A stretch of DNA of 64,000 bases, taken from positions 1 through 64,000 of the forward strand of contig NZ_JAUSRO010000007.1 of assembly GCF_030811835.1 (NCBI RefSeq), written 5' to 3'. Position 1 is the stretch's first letter; the number at the start of each line of letters is the position of its first letter. The notes under the pieces were generated by a model. That model was not told where the DNA came from. It made no database searches and worked only from the letters and a program-made list of their open reading frames with translations. The DNA comes from Variovorax ginsengisoli. GTDB lineage: Bacteria > Pseudomonadota > Gammaproteobacteria > Burkholderiales > Burkholderiaceae_C. Below, in pieces: positions 52,946 to 62,103 of this stretch. The position numbers and the translations under genes were made by a program.

Positions 52946-55894
52946 TCAGGCCGCCGCCGCCGTCAGGTGCTTGCCGACGATGCCGGCGAGCTCGAACATC
53001 GTCACCTGGTCCTTGCCGAACACAGCCTTGAGCTTGGCGTCGGCGTTGATGGCGCGCTTGTTGGTTGCATCCTGCAGGCCGTTGGCCTTGATGTAGTCCC
53101 AGAGCTTCTTGATCACCTCCGTGCGCGCCACCGGTTCGGTGCCGATCACCGCAGCCAGCGCAGCGCTCGGCGTCAGCCCGGCGCCGGTCTTGCGCGGCGC
53201 CTTGGGCGCAGTGGCCTTCTTGGCGGCTGCCTTTTTTGCCGCCGGTGCCTTCTTGGCAGCCGCCGTTTTCTTTGCCGCAGGCGCCGCTTTGCCAAAGGTC
53301 TTGCGCGGTGGGAACTTGCTTGTGCGCGGCTCGAACTCGAAGGTCACCTTGCCTTCCTCCTTGTTCCAGATCAGGAAGGCCTTGAAGGCGCGGCGCGTGC
53401 GCATGCTGACGAACTTGTCGAGCAGGTCGGTCTTGCCGGTGGCCAGCAGCTTTTCCATCTGCTCGCGCTCGACCGGCTGCTGCAGGATGATCTTGCCGGT
53501 CTTGAAGGTGCAGCTGGGTGTCGGCTGGGCCGTCGTCGGCACCGACTTCTCGCAGACATAGTTGCTGCCGTGGTCGAACACTGGCGCCCCGCAGATCGGG
53601 CAGGGGCCCACCGTGTCCAGCGCGCTGAAGTCGACGATCTCGCCGCTCTCCTCGTTCTTGTCGTCGCCGAAGTCGAACTCCAGCTTCCAGTTCTTCGTTT
53701 CTTCCTCGTCGAACTTCAGGATGATCTCGGCGGTGAAGGGCCAGCCCGCCTTGGAGCGGAAGCCTTCCAGCGGGCCGATGTGCTTGTTCGCCAGCAACTG
53801 CTCGGCCTCGGCCACCTCGAAGGTGCGCCCGGCTGGCGACTTGCCGAAGGAAAAGCCGCAACCCTCCTGGCCCTGCTTGCCGGTGCAGGTGTAGCGCCGG
53901 TAGTTTTCCTTGACCACGCCGCCGCAGTTCGGGCAGGGCGCTGCCAGCGTCGCATAGTCGCCGGGGACCGTGTCGCGGTCGTATTCCTTGGCCTTCTTCA
54001 CGATGTGTTCGGTCATCGCGGCGATCTCGCGCATGAAGGCATCGCGGCTGAGCGCGCCCTTTTCCATCTGCGCGAGCTTGTATTCCCATTCGCCGGTCAG
54101 CTCGGCCTTGGAGAGTTCTTCCACGCCCAGCCCGCGCAGCAGCGTCATGAGCTGGAAGGCCTTGGCCGTCGGGATCAGCTCGCGGCCCTCGCGCAGCATG
54201 TACTTCTCGGCGATCAGGCCTTCAATGGTCGCCGCGCGCGTGGCGGGCGTGCCCAGGCCCTTCTCCTGCATGGCTTCGCGCAGCTCGTCGTCGTCGATGG
54301 TCTTGCCCGCGCCTTCCATGGCGCCGAGCAGCGTGGCTTCGGAGTAGCGCGCAGGCGGGCGCGTCTTCAGGCCCTTGGTGTCGACGGCGACCGCCTGCAC
54401 GGTTTCGCCCGGCTTCACGATGACCAGGTTCTTGCCATCCTTCTCGTCGTCGTCGTTGATGGCTTCCTTGCCGTAGATGGCGAGCCAGCCCGGCTTGACC
54501 AGCACCTTGCCGTCGCTGCGGAAGGGGTACTTCTTGCCGTTCTGTTCGACCGTGCTGATGCGGGTGGTCACCTGGTATTCGGCGCTCGGGAAGAAGACAG
54601 ACATGAAGCGGCGCACCACGAAGTCGTAGAGCTTCTGTTCGGCGTCCGACAGGCCGCTGGGCGCCTGCAGCGTCGGGATGATGGCGAAGTGATCCGACAC
54701 CTTGGCGTTGTCGAAAATGCGCTTGTTCGGCTTCACGTAGCTGCCGTCGACGGCTTGCTGCGCGAAGGGTGCCAGGTGCTTCATGCCGCTCGTGGCGAGC
54801 ATCTTCATCGTGTCCTTGACGACCGGCAGGTAGTCCTCGGGCAGCGCGCGCGAGTCGGTCCGCGGGTAGGTCAGCGCCTTGTGGCGTTCGTACAGGCTCT
54901 GCGCCAGCGCCAGCGTGGTCTTGGCCGAGAAACCGAAGCGGCCATTGGCTTCCCGCTGCAGCGAGGTCAGGTCGAACAGCATCGGCGAGGCCTGCGTGGT
55001 GGGCTTGCTTTCCTCGGTGACGGTGGCCGGCTTGCCGCGTGCGGCGTCGGCGATTTCGCGGGCGTCGCGTTCGTTCCAGACGCGGTCGGCGCGCTGCTCG
55101 GCATCGGGCTCGCCGTTGGCCAGCGTCGGCGCGGTCGACTTCTTCCAGTTCGCGTCGAACCACTTGCCCGGGTATTGGCCGGCCTCGGCCTGGAAGGTGC
55201 CGTGGATTTCCCAGTAGTCGCGCGAGACGAACTTGCGGATCTGTTCCTCGCGTTCGACCACCACCGACAGCGTGGGCGTCTGCACGCGGCCCACGGTGGT
55301 GAGGAAGAAGCCGCCATCGCGCGAGTTGAACGCCGTCATGGCGCGCGTGCCGTTGATGCCGACCAGCCAGTCGGCCTCGGAGCGCGAGCGCGCGGCGTCG
55401 GCCAGGCCCTGCATCTGCTTTTCGGTGCGCAGCGACTCGAAGCCGTCGCGGATCGCCTGCGGCGTCATCGACTGCAGCCACAGGCGCTTGACCGGCTTGT
55501 TCAGCGGGGTCTTGCCTCCGGCGTACTGCTCGATCAGGCGGAAGATCAGTTCGCCCTCGCGGCCCGCGTCGCAGGCGTTGATGAGCTGGGTCACGTCCTT
55601 GCGCTTGGCCTGCTTGACCACGGCGTTCAGGCGCGTCTTGGTCTTGTCCACGGGCTTGAGGTCGAAGTGCGGTGGAATCACCGGCAGGTTGGCGAAGCTC
55701 CATTTGCCGCGCTTCACGTCGAATTCCTCGGGGGCCTGGATCTCGACCAGATGGCCGACGGCGCTCGTCACGACGTAATGCTCGTTCTCGAAGTGGTCGT
55801 CGTGCTTGTCGAATTTGCCTGCGGTCGGCGTCAGCGCGCGGACGATGTCCTGCGCCACCGACGGCTTTTCTGCAATAACCAAAGTCTTTGTCAT
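52946..55894 (-). CDS. topB: DNA topoisomerase III with C-terminal SWIB domain
   Basis: The 982-residue protein is a type IA topoisomerase. A TOPRIM domain begins MTKTLVIAEKPSVAQDI and has LINACDAGREGELIFRL with the metal acidic residues. The catalytic tyrosine is Y343 in LTYPRTDSRALP. Two zinc-type Cys clusters follow (CPNCGG ... CTGKQGQEGC; CPICGAPV ... CEK). After the core comes a Lys/Ala-rich linker (KKTAAAKKAPAAKKAAAKKA) and a SWIB/MDM2-like domain (about 905-980, LTPSAALAAVIGTEPVARTEVIKKLWDYIKANGLQDATNK). TopB decatenates and relaxes single-stranded or negatively supercoiled DNA. ATG 55894 gives the family start. Confidence 0.9.
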   Translation of the reverse strand: MTKTLVIAEKPSVAQDIVRALTPTAGKFDKHDDHFENEHYVVTSAVGHLVEIQAPEEFDVKRGKWSFANLPVIPPHFDLKPVDKTKTRLNAVVKQAKRKDVTQLINACDAGREGELIFRLIEQYAGGKTPLNKPVKRLWLQSMTPQAIRDGFESLRTEKQMQGLADAARSRSEADWLVGINGTRAMTAFNSRDGGFFLTTVGRVQTPTLSVVVEREEQIRKFVSRDYWEIHGTFQAEAGQYPGKWFDANWKKSTAPTLANGEPDAEQRADRVWNERDAREIADAARGKPATVTEESKPTTQASPMLFDLTSLQREANGRFGFSAKTTLALAQSLYERHKALTYPRTDSRALPEDYLPVVKDTMKMLATSGMKHLAPFAQQAVDGSYVKPNKRIFDNAKVSDHFAIIPTLQAPSGLSDAEQKLYDFVVRRFMSVFFPSAEYQVTTRISTVEQNGKKYPFRSDGKVLVKPGWLAIYGKEAINDDDEKDGKNLVIVKPGETVQAVAVDTKGLKTRPPARYSEATLLGAMEGAGKTIDDDELREAMQEKGLGTPATRAATIEGLIAEKYMLREGRELIPTAKAFQLMTLLRGLGVEELSKAELTGEWEYKLAQMEKGALSRDAFMREIAAMTEHIVKKAKEYDRDTVPGDYATLAAPCPNCGGVVKENYRRYTCTGKQGQEGCGFSFGKSPAGRTFEVAEAEQLLANKHIGPLEGFRSKAGWPFTAEIILKFDEEETKNWKLEFDFGDDKNEESGEIVDFSALDTVGPCPICGAPVFDHGSNYVCEKSVPTTAQPTPSCTFKTGKIILQQPVEREQMEKLLATGKTDLLDKFVSMRTRRAFKAFLIWNKEEGKVTFEFEPRTSKFPPRKTFGKAAPAAKKTAAAKKAPAAKKAAAKKATAPKAPRKTGAGLTPSAALAAVIGTEPVARTEVIKKLWDYIKANGLQDATNKRAINADAKLKAVFGKDQVTMFELAGIVGKHLTAAAA

Positions 55895-55922
55895 CTGGGC
55901 TCTCTCTATACTTGGCGACTGT

Positions 55923-55957
55923 CGCGTGCGTACGCGCACGCGCACATGTGTGCACAT
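55923..55957. other. 35-nt perfectly alternating pyrimidine-purine tract (Z-DNA-prone)
   Basis: From 55923 to 55957 every step alternates pyrimidine and purine, with many CG and CA/TG steps; the run breaks at the TC before it and at the TT after it. It sits in the 84-nt gap between divergent topB and the SET gene. Such sequences favour left-handed DNA under negative supercoiling. Whether it does so here is untested. Confidence 0.7.
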
Positions 55958-55978
55958 TCAAACTATCAGACTTCGGCG

Positions 55979-56614
55979 ATGCCTTCAAAAACCCCTTCGG
56001 CGCATGGCCGCCGCATCCAGACCAGGCGCTCCGGCGTCCATGGCAAGGGCGTGTTCGCCGTACAGGACATCGCCGAGGGCGAAACGCTCATCGAATACAA
56101 GGGCGAGGTCATCAACTGGAAGGAAGCGCTGCGCCGCCATCCGCACGATCCTGCACAGCCCCACCACACCTTCTACTTCCATGTCGATGACAAGAATGTG
56201 ATCGATGGCAAGGTGGGCGGCAACGCCTCCCGGTGGATCAACCATGCCTGCGAGCCGAACTGCGAGGCCGACGAAGTCGATGGCCGCATTTTCATCAAAG
56301 CGCTGCGCAACATCGCCGCCGGTGAAGAGCTCAACTACGACTACGGCCTGGTGATCGACCTGCCGTACACCCAGGAACTGCTGGACGACTTCCCTTGCTG
56401 GTGCGGAGCCCCGAGCTGCCGCGGCACGCTGCTCGCGCCCAAGCCGGAGAAGGAAAAACGCAAGAAGAAGGGCGCCAAGAAGAAGGCCATCGAGAAGAAG
56501 GCAAGCAAGGCCGCGAAGGCGGAGGCCAAGGCGGTCAAGGCGTTGAAGAAGGCAGAGAAGAAGGCCAACAAGTCGGAAAAGCCACAGAAGGCCGTGCGGG
56601 CGCCAGGGGTCTGA
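55979..56614 (+). CDS. SET-domain protein methyltransferase with lysine-rich tail
   Basis: The 211-residue protein has a complete SET domain: VHGKGVFAVQDIAEGETLIEYKGEVI at the start, RWINHACEPNCEADEVDGRIFIKALRNIAAGEELNYDYG with NHxCxPNC and the ELxYDY pair, and the post-SET CWCGAPSCRGT zinc cysteines. SET enzymes transfer methyl from SAM to lysine. The last 60 residues are almost pure Lys/Ala/Glu (KEKRKKKGAKKKA ...), like histone H1 or bacterial HC1 proteins. The target protein in this bacterium is unknown; the domain was described first in eukaryotic chromatin. It is divergent from topB across an 84-nt gap and precedes birA by 2 nt. Confidence 0.87.
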   Translation: MPSKTPSAHGRRIQTRRSGVHGKGVFAVQDIAEGETLIEYKGEVINWKEALRRHPHDPAQPHHTFYFHVDDKNVIDGKVGGNASRWINHACEPNCEADEVDGRIFIKALRNIAAGEELNYDYGLVIDLPYTQELLDDFPCWCGAPSCRGTLLAPKPEKEKRKKKGAKKKAIEKKASKAAKAEAKAVKALKKAEKKANKSEKPQKAVRAPGV

Positions 56615-56616
56615 GC

Positions 56617-57417
56617 GTGGGTACCGCCCCTGACTTCGCAGCAGGGCTGACAGCCGCTGTCACGCCGATCTTGCCGGGTTTCGGCGTCGAGCAGGTCGCC
56701 GAGATCGACTCGACCAACACCGAACTCATGCGCCGTGCGCGCGCCGGCCGCTGCGAGCCCGTGTTGCTGGTGGCCGAACGCCAGACCGCCGGCCGGGGCC
56801 GCCTGGGCCGCCCCTGGCAGAGTACCCAGGACACCGCGCAACGGACCTCGTTGACCTTTTCCCTCGGGCTGCCGCTGACCCCGAAGGACTGGTCCGGCCT
56901 GTCGCTGGCCGTCGGTGTGAGCGTGGCCGAAAGCCTCGATCCGACCGCATCGGCCGGTGTGCGCCTGAAATGGCCCAACGACCTGTGGGTGGACGACCGC
57001 AAGCTCGTCGGCATCCTGATCGAGACGGCCGTGCCGCTGGGCGATGCGGCGCAGCGCTACGTGGTGATCGGCATCGGCGTGAACGTCGGTCCGCGCGAGG
57101 CCGAGGGCTTGCGCATGCCGCCGGCCTGGGTCCAGGAATGGCGGCCGGACGCGACGCCTGGCCAGTTGCTCCTCGACGTGGTGCCGCCGTTGATCGCTAC
57201 GGTGCAGGCCTTCGCCGAGCGGGGTTTTGCGCCTTTCGCCGAGCGCTTTGCCGCGCGCGATGCCCTGCGTGGGCGCGACGTGCAACTCAGCGACGGCACG
57301 CGTGGCCATTGCGAGGGCGTGGGTTGGGGCGGCGAGTTGCGCGTGCGCACGGCCGAGGGCCTGCAGGAAGTCACCAGCGCCGAGGTGAGCGTGCGGCCGA
57401 GCGGCATGGCGTTCTAG
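56617..57417 (+). CDS. birA: Biotin-[acetyl-CoA-carboxylase] ligase (BirA, no DNA-binding domain)
   Basis: The 266-residue enzyme has ERQTAGRGRLGRPWQST, the biotinyl-AMP-binding loop; VRLKWPNDLWVDDRKLVGILIE with the catalytic Lys region; and VVIGIGVNVGP. A C-terminal SH3-like domain ends the protein. Mono-functional ligases lack the helix-turn-helix repressor domain, as here, where the catalytic domain begins by residue 20. It attaches biotin to carboxylase subunits. The GTG start at 56617 lies 2 nt after the SET gene, suggesting coupling. Confidence 0.88.
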   Translation: MGTAPDFAAGLTAAVTPILPGFGVEQVAEIDSTNTELMRRARAGRCEPVLLVAERQTAGRGRLGRPWQSTQDTAQRTSLTFSLGLPLTPKDWSGLSLAVGVSVAESLDPTASAGVRLKWPNDLWVDDRKLVGILIETAVPLGDAAQRYVVIGIGVNVGPREAEGLRMPPAWVQEWRPDATPGQLLLDVVPPLIATVQAFAERGFAPFAERFAARDALRGRDVQLSDGTRGHCEGVGWGGELRVRTAEGLQEVTSAEVSVRPSGMAF

Positions 57418-57459
57418 CGGTCCGCATCCGCACACATCCGCACACCAAGGCGCAACGCC

Positions 57460-58905
57460 CTAATTCGTCCCCAGATCGAAGCGCACGCTGAAGCGCGAGC
57501 CCGGCGGGTGCTGGCCCGGATGCGCATCCTCATGCTGGACGGTCGCGTGGTGCTGGCGTGCGATCTCCCGCACGATCGGCAGGCCCAGCCCGGAGCCATC
57601 GGCCTCGTTACCCAGCACGCGATAGAAGGGCTCGAACACCAGTTCGCGGTCCGCCTCGGCAATGCCCGGACCGTTGTCCTCCACCTGCAGGACGGCGATG
57701 TGGCCGAAAGGGTCGGCCAGCAGGCGCGCGGTGATCACCCCCGGGTGCGTGGGCGTCGAGGGCGTGTAGTTGATGGCGTTGTCCACGAGGTTGCGCACCA
57801 TCTCCTTGAGCAGCGTCGGGTTGCCGTGCATCAGCGTGCCGGGCGCGCCGGGCTGGGCGCCGTCGTAGCCCAGGTCGATGCGCTTTTCGATGGCGCGCGG
57901 CACCGCCTCGCGCACCGCTTCCATGGTCAGCCGCGCCAGGTCGCAGGACTGGCGGCCCACGCCCACCTTGGTGCCGCTGCCCTCGGCCCGCGCGAGCGAC
58001 AGCAACTGGTTGACGGTGTGCGTGGCGCGCACGCTGGCCCGGCCGATCTGCTTGAGCGACTGCTTCAGGTCCTCGGCGCTCGCGCCTTGCCGCTGGGCCA
58101 GGTCGGCCTGCATGCGCAGCCCGGCCAGCGGCGTCTTGAGCTGGTGCGCGGCGTCGGCGAGAAAGCGCTTCTGTGTGGCCATGGAGTCGTGCAGCTTCTG
58201 CAGCAGTTCATTGACCGACGACACCAGCGGCGCCACCTCCAGCGGCACCGTCGATTCGTCGAGCGGGCTCAGGTCGTCGGGCCGGCGCTCGCGGATGCGT
58301 GCCTCCACCACCGACAACGGCTTGATGCCGCGCACCAGCGCCAGCCAGATCAGCAGCACGGCCAGCGGGAGGATGGCGAACTGCGGCAGCAGCACGCCCT
58401 TGATGATCTCGGTGGCCAGGATCGACTGCTTGGTGCGCGTTTCGGCCACCTGCACCAGCGCGGGCCGGCCGTCGGGCGTGTCGGAGGGCACCCACAGCGT
58501 GGCGACGCGCACGGCGCGCCCGCGCATGGCCGCGTCGTGCAGGTAGACCACGCCCGGCACGGGTGGCTCGTCTGCCTGCGGCGGCGGCACGTCGCGCTCG
58601 CCGCTGAGCAACGCGCCCTGGCCGTCGAGCACCTGGTAGTAAACGCGGTCGGACTCGTCGCCGCGAAGGATTTCGCGCGCGGGCTGCGGCAGCAGGAACT
58701 GCAGGCGCCCGTTCTGCACCGTGACCAGCCGGGCCAGTGTCTGCACGTTGTATTCGAGCGCCCGGTCGTAGGGCGCATTGGCAATGCCTTGAGCCACCAG
58801 CCACGTCACGCCGATGCTCACCGGCACCAGCAGCAGCAGCGGCGTGAGCATCCAGTCGAGGATCTCTCCGAACAGGGAGCGCTGCGCGCGCTGGAAAAGT
58901 TTCAA
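57460..58905 (-). CDS. tctE: Sensor histidine kinase, TctE-like
   Basis: The 481-residue protein has a TctE-type N-terminus: a membrane helix (LLLLVPVSIGVTWLVAQGIANAPYDRAL), a periplasmic sensory loop, a second helix (VLLPQFAILPLAVLLIWLALV) and a HAMP-like linker. The HisKA segment LADAAHQLKTPLAGLRMQADLA holds the phospho-acceptor His, followed by NLVDNAINYTP, DNGPGI and GSGLGLPIV of the ATPase domain. TctE senses tricarboxylates and controls TctABC expression, but no transporter is encoded here. It lies 6 nt after the response regulator. Confidence 0.87.
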   Translation of the reverse strand: MKLFQRAQRSLFGEILDWMLTPLLLLVPVSIGVTWLVAQGIANAPYDRALEYNVQTLARLVTVQNGRLQFLLPQPAREILRGDESDRVYYQVLDGQGALLSGERDVPPPQADEPPVPGVVYLHDAAMRGRAVRVATLWVPSDTPDGRPALVQVAETRTKQSILATEIIKGVLLPQFAILPLAVLLIWLALVRGIKPLSVVEARIRERRPDDLSPLDESTVPLEVAPLVSSVNELLQKLHDSMATQKRFLADAAHQLKTPLAGLRMQADLAQRQGASAEDLKQSLKQIGRASVRATHTVNQLLSLARAEGSGTKVGVGRQSCDLARLTMEAVREAVPRAIEKRIDLGYDGAQPGAPGTLMHGNPTLLKEMVRNLVDNAINYTPSTPTHPGVITARLLADPFGHIAVLQVEDNGPGIAEADRELVFEPFYRVLGNEADGSGLGLPIVREIARQHHATVQHEDAHPGQHPPGSRFSVRFDLGTN

Positions 58906-58911
58906 GGCCGT

Positions 58912-59586
58912 TCAGCCCGGGATCTTTTCCAGGCAATAGCCCAGCCCGCGCACGGTGGCGATGCGCACCGGGCCCTTCTCGATCTTCTTGCGCAGGCGGT
59001 GGATGTAGACCTCGATCGCGTTGATGCTGACCTCCTCGCCCCATTCGCACAGGCGCTCGACCAGCTGGTCCTTGCTCACCAGCCGCCCGGCACGCTGCAG
59101 CAGCACTTCGAGCAGACCGAGTTCGCGCGCCGACAGCTCGACCATCTTGCCGTCGACCGTGGCCACGCGGCCAGCCTGGTCGTAGACCAGCGGGCCGTGC
59201 TTGATCGCGTTGCTGGTGGCGCCCATGCCGCGGCGCGTGAGCGCGCGCACGCGGGCTTCGAGCTCCTGCAGCGAGAAGGGCTTGGCCATGTAATCGTCGG
59301 CGCCATAGTCCAGGCCCTTGACGCGCTCTTCCACGCTGTCGGCTGCCGTCAGCACCAGCACCGGCAGCTGGGAGCCGCGCGCGCGCAGGCGCCGCAGGAT
59401 CTCCAGGCCGTGCATGTTGGGCAGGCCCAGATCGAGAATGAGCAGGTCGAACTCATTGTTCATCATCAGCGCTGCATCGGCCTGCGATCCGGTGGCCACG
59501 CGATCGACCGCCGCCCCCGAGGTGCGCAGGCTGCGCAGCAGTGCGTCGGCGAGCACCTGGTCATCTTCGGCTATCAGGATTCTCAT
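58912..59586 (-). CDS. tctD: OmpR-family response regulator, TctD-like
   Basis: The 224-residue protein has a receiver domain (MRILIAEDDQVLADALLRSL ... LLILDLGLPNMHGLEIL with the phospho-acceptor Asp, then KPFSLQELEARVRAL) and an OmpR winged helix (about 125-220: ELSARELGLLEVLLQRAG, INAIEVYIHRLRKKIE, TVRGLGYCLE). It pairs with the TctE-like kinase just downstream. The ATG at 59586 fits the family. Its targets in this organism are unknown. Confidence 0.9.
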   Translation of the reverse strand: MRILIAEDDQVLADALLRSLRTSGAAVDRVATGSQADAALMMNNEFDLLILDLGLPNMHGLEILRRLRARGSQLPVLVLTAADSVEERVKGLDYGADDYMAKPFSLQELEARVRALTRRGMGATSNAIKHGPLVYDQAGRVATVDGKMVELSARELGLLEVLLQRAGRLVSKDQLVERLCEWGEEVSINAIEVYIHRLRKKIEKGPVRIATVRGLGYCLEKIPG

Positions 59587-59705
59587 GGCTGCTCCTTGGG
59601 TGCCGGGGCGTGACCGCACCGGTCAGGTCGGGCGGATTCTAGGGATCAAGTGCGGTCTTGCGCCCTGTGGATTACGCGCACGGCCCGCAGCGCGTGAGGC
59701 CGTTT

Positions 59706-60200
59706 CTACAGCAGTGGCACGCTCGCTTCCTTGAGCACGCGCAGAACAAAGTGCGATTGGCTGTGGCGGATGCCAGGAATCTTGTAGAGCTTCTCGCGCA
59801 GCAGGCGCTCGTAGTCGCGGGTGTCGCGCACGGCGATGCGGATGTAGTAGTCGTAGTCGCCCGAGACCAGGTAGGCCTCCTGCACCTCGGGAATGGTGGC
59901 GAGCACGCGGCCGAACTCGTAGAGCGTCTCGTCGGTGTGGCTCTCCAGTGTGAGCTGCACGATCACCGAGTCGTGGTAGCCCAGCTTGTCGGCATCGACG
60001 TCGACCGTGTAGCGCTTGATCACGCCCTGTGCCTCCAGCTTCTTGATGCGGCTCCAGCAGGTGGTGGGCGACAGGCCGACCTGGCTGCCGATGTCCTGCA
60101 GCGTCTGGCGCGAGTCGGCCAGCAACAGCCGCAGGATGGCCATGTCGGTCTTGTCAAAAAATTCTTCGCGTTCTTCCGACTTGAGGCGATTGTTTTTCAT
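59706..60200 (-). CDS. Lrp/AsnC-family regulator
   Basis: The 164-residue protein has an AsnC-type helix-turn-helix (DMAILRLLLADSRQTLQDIGSQVGLSPTTCWSRIKKLEAQGVIKRYTV) and a RAM ligand domain (VQLTLESHTDETLYEFGRVLATIPEVQEAYLVSGDYDYYIRIAV). Such regulators respond to amino acids. It is divergent from the acetolactate-synthase-like gene at 60265, its likely target. ATG 60200 is used; ATG 60212 is an alternative. Confidence 0.88.
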   Translation of the reverse strand: MKNNRLKSEEREEFFDKTDMAILRLLLADSRQTLQDIGSQVGLSPTTCWSRIKKLEAQGVIKRYTVDVDADKLGYHDSVIVQLTLESHTDETLYEFGRVLATIPEVQEAYLVSGDYDYYIRIAVRDTRDYERLLREKLYKIPGIRHSQSHFVLRVLKEASVPLL

Positions 60201-60264
60201 GAATAAGGGCAAATGAGTCCAAAGAATGAAGCAAATTCTGCGCGTGAACCGGAAGAATCACCGC

Positions 60265-62103
60265 ATGAATCAAGTTTCCGCACCCCCTTCTGAACTTTCG
60301 CTGCCCCCTGTGGCCTCGCCGACGCGCTTGCGCAACGGCGCCCAGGCGCTGCTCGACACGTTGGTCGAATGCGGGGTGGACACGCTGTTCGGCTATCCCG
60401 GGGGCGCCGCGCTGCCGCTCTACGACGCGCTGCACGGTGAGCCTCGGCTGCGCCACGTGCTGGTGCGCCACGAACAGGCCGCCGTGCACGCAGCAGAAGG
60501 CTATGCGCGCAGCACCGGCCGCGTCGGCGTGGTGCTCGTCACGTCGGGGCCGGGCGTGGGAAACACCATCACCGGCCTGCTCGACGCCATCAGCGATTCG
60601 GTGCCGGTGCTGTGCATCAGCGGCCAGGTCGCCACCGCCGGCATCGGCACGCAGGCCTTTCAGGAGAGCGACGCGCTGGGCATGTCGCGCTCCGTGACCA
60701 AGTGGAACCACCAGCCGCGCCGCCCCGACGACATCCCGGACGCCGTGCGCCGTGCCCTGGAGATCGCCGCCGCCGGCCGGCCCGGCCCGGTGCTGCTCGA
60801 CGTGCCCAAGGATGTGCAGCTGGCCGTGCTGGGACGGGTGGCCGCCGCCGCGCCGCGTCGTGCGCTGCGTGAGACGCTCAACGGCGCGCGCAAGCTGCCC
60901 CCGCGCAACACGTTGCAGCGCGCCGCCGACCTGCTGTCGACCGCGCGCCGGCCGGTGCTCTACGGCGGCGGCGGTCTGGTCAATGCCGGACCGCACGCCT
61001 GTGCGGCCTTTGTGCAGCTCGCGCGCCGCCTGCAGGCACCCGTCACGCTCACGCTCATGGGCCTGGGCGCTTTTCCGGGCAGCGACCCGCAGTTCCTCGG
61101 CATGCTCGGGATGCACGGCATGCTGGAGGCCAACCTGGCCATGCACGAAGCCGACCTGGTGGTCTGCGTGGGCGCGCGCTTCGACGACCGCGTGACCGGC
61201 AAGCTCGACGAGTTCTGTCCGCACGCACGCAAGATCCACATCGACATCGACCCTGGCAGCATCAACCGCGTGGTGCAGGTCGACGTGCCCATGGTGGGCG
61301 ATTGCGGCGCCGTGCTCGATGCGCTGCTCGCGCTGCCCGAACTCGGTGATGCCGACGATGCGCTCGGGGCCTCCGAGCGGCTGGCGCCCTGGTGGCAGCG
61401 CATCGCGCGCTGGCGTGCCGAGCGCTGCCTGGCCTTCGCGCCGCGTGCCGACGCCATCCTGCCGCAGCAACTGATGACGGCGCTGCAGCGCCAGCTCGAC
61501 GGACGCGACGCCATCGTCTCGACCGATGTCGGGCAGCACCAGATGTGGGCCGCGCAGTACCTGCGCTTCGAACGGCCGCGCCGCTGGCTCACGTCGGGCG
61601 GCGCCGGCACCATGGGCTACGGTCTGCCGGCGGCCATCGGTGCCCAGGTGGCGCATCCGCAGGCGCTCACCGTCTGCGTGAGCGGCGACGCCTCGGTGCT
61701 CATGAATATCCAGGAACTGTCGACCGCCATGCAGCATCGCACGCCCGTCAAGCTGGTGCTGTCGAACAACGGCTACATGGGCATGGTGCGCCAATGGCAG
61801 GAGCTCAACCACGGCAACCGCCTGAGTCACAGCTGGAACGAGGCGCTGCCCGACTTCGTGGCGCTGGCCCGGGCCTTTGGCTGGGGTGCGCGCCGCGTGG
61901 CCGATCCGGGCGAACTCGACGCTGCGCTGGCCGAATGCCTGGCGTACCCCGGCCCCTTTTTCCTCGACGTGCAGGTGGTCGCCCAGGAAAACTGTTTTCC
62001 GATGATGCCTTCGGGCGTCGGGCATCACCGTGTGATGCTGGGCAAGGACCGCTGGTACGAGGACGGCGCGGGCGCGGCGGCCTCAGGGGCTCAGGTCGCG
62101 TAG
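60265..62103 (+). CDS. Thiamine-diphosphate enzyme, acetolactate synthase large subunit-like
   Basis: This 612-residue protein has the ThDP-enzyme layout: N-terminal Pyr domain with FGYPGGAALPLYDAL, catalytic Glu in VRHEQAAVHAAEGYARSTG, TSGPGVGNTITGLLDA; a central FAD/NAD-like domain with YGGGGLVNAG and LGMHGMLEANLAM; and a PP domain with SGGAGTMGYGLPAAIGAQVA and GDASVLMNIQELSTAMQ (GDG-like motif, with Ala) ... NNGYMGMVRQWQEL. It resembles acetohydroxyacid synthase catalytic subunits, which make acetolactate for branched-chain amino acids. No regulatory subunit gene is adjacent, so a stand-alone or catabolic role is possible. An ATG at 60226 is the alternative start. Confidence 0.85.
   Translation: MNQVSAPPSELSLPPVASPTRLRNGAQALLDTLVECGVDTLFGYPGGAALPLYDALHGEPRLRHVLVRHEQAAVHAAEGYARSTGRVGVVLVTSGPGVGNTITGLLDAISDSVPVLCISGQVATAGIGTQAFQESDALGMSRSVTKWNHQPRRPDDIPDAVRRALEIAAAGRPGPVLLDVPKDVQLAVLGRVAAAAPRRALRETLNGARKLPPRNTLQRAADLLSTARRPVLYGGGGLVNAGPHACAAFVQLARRLQAPVTLTLMGLGAFPGSDPQFLGMLGMHGMLEANLAMHEADLVVCVGARFDDRVTGKLDEFCPHARKIHIDIDPGSINRVVQVDVPMVGDCGAVLDALLALPELGDADDALGASERLAPWWQRIARWRAERCLAFAPRADAILPQQLMTALQRQLDGRDAIVSTDVGQHQMWAAQYLRFERPRRWLTSGGAGTMGYGLPAAIGAQVAHPQALTVCVSGDASVLMNIQELSTAMQHRTPVKLVLSNNGYMGMVRQWQELNHGNRLSHSWNEALPDFVALARAFGWGARRVADPGELDAALAECLAYPGPFFLDVQVVAQENCFPMMPSGVGHHRVMLGKDRWYEDGAGAAASGAQVA

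Noticed and set aside
52967..56614. Rightward open frame of over 1200 codons running through topB into the SET gene
   Set aside because: Only the last 211 codons (from 55979) encode a recognisable protein; the rest is antisense to topB.
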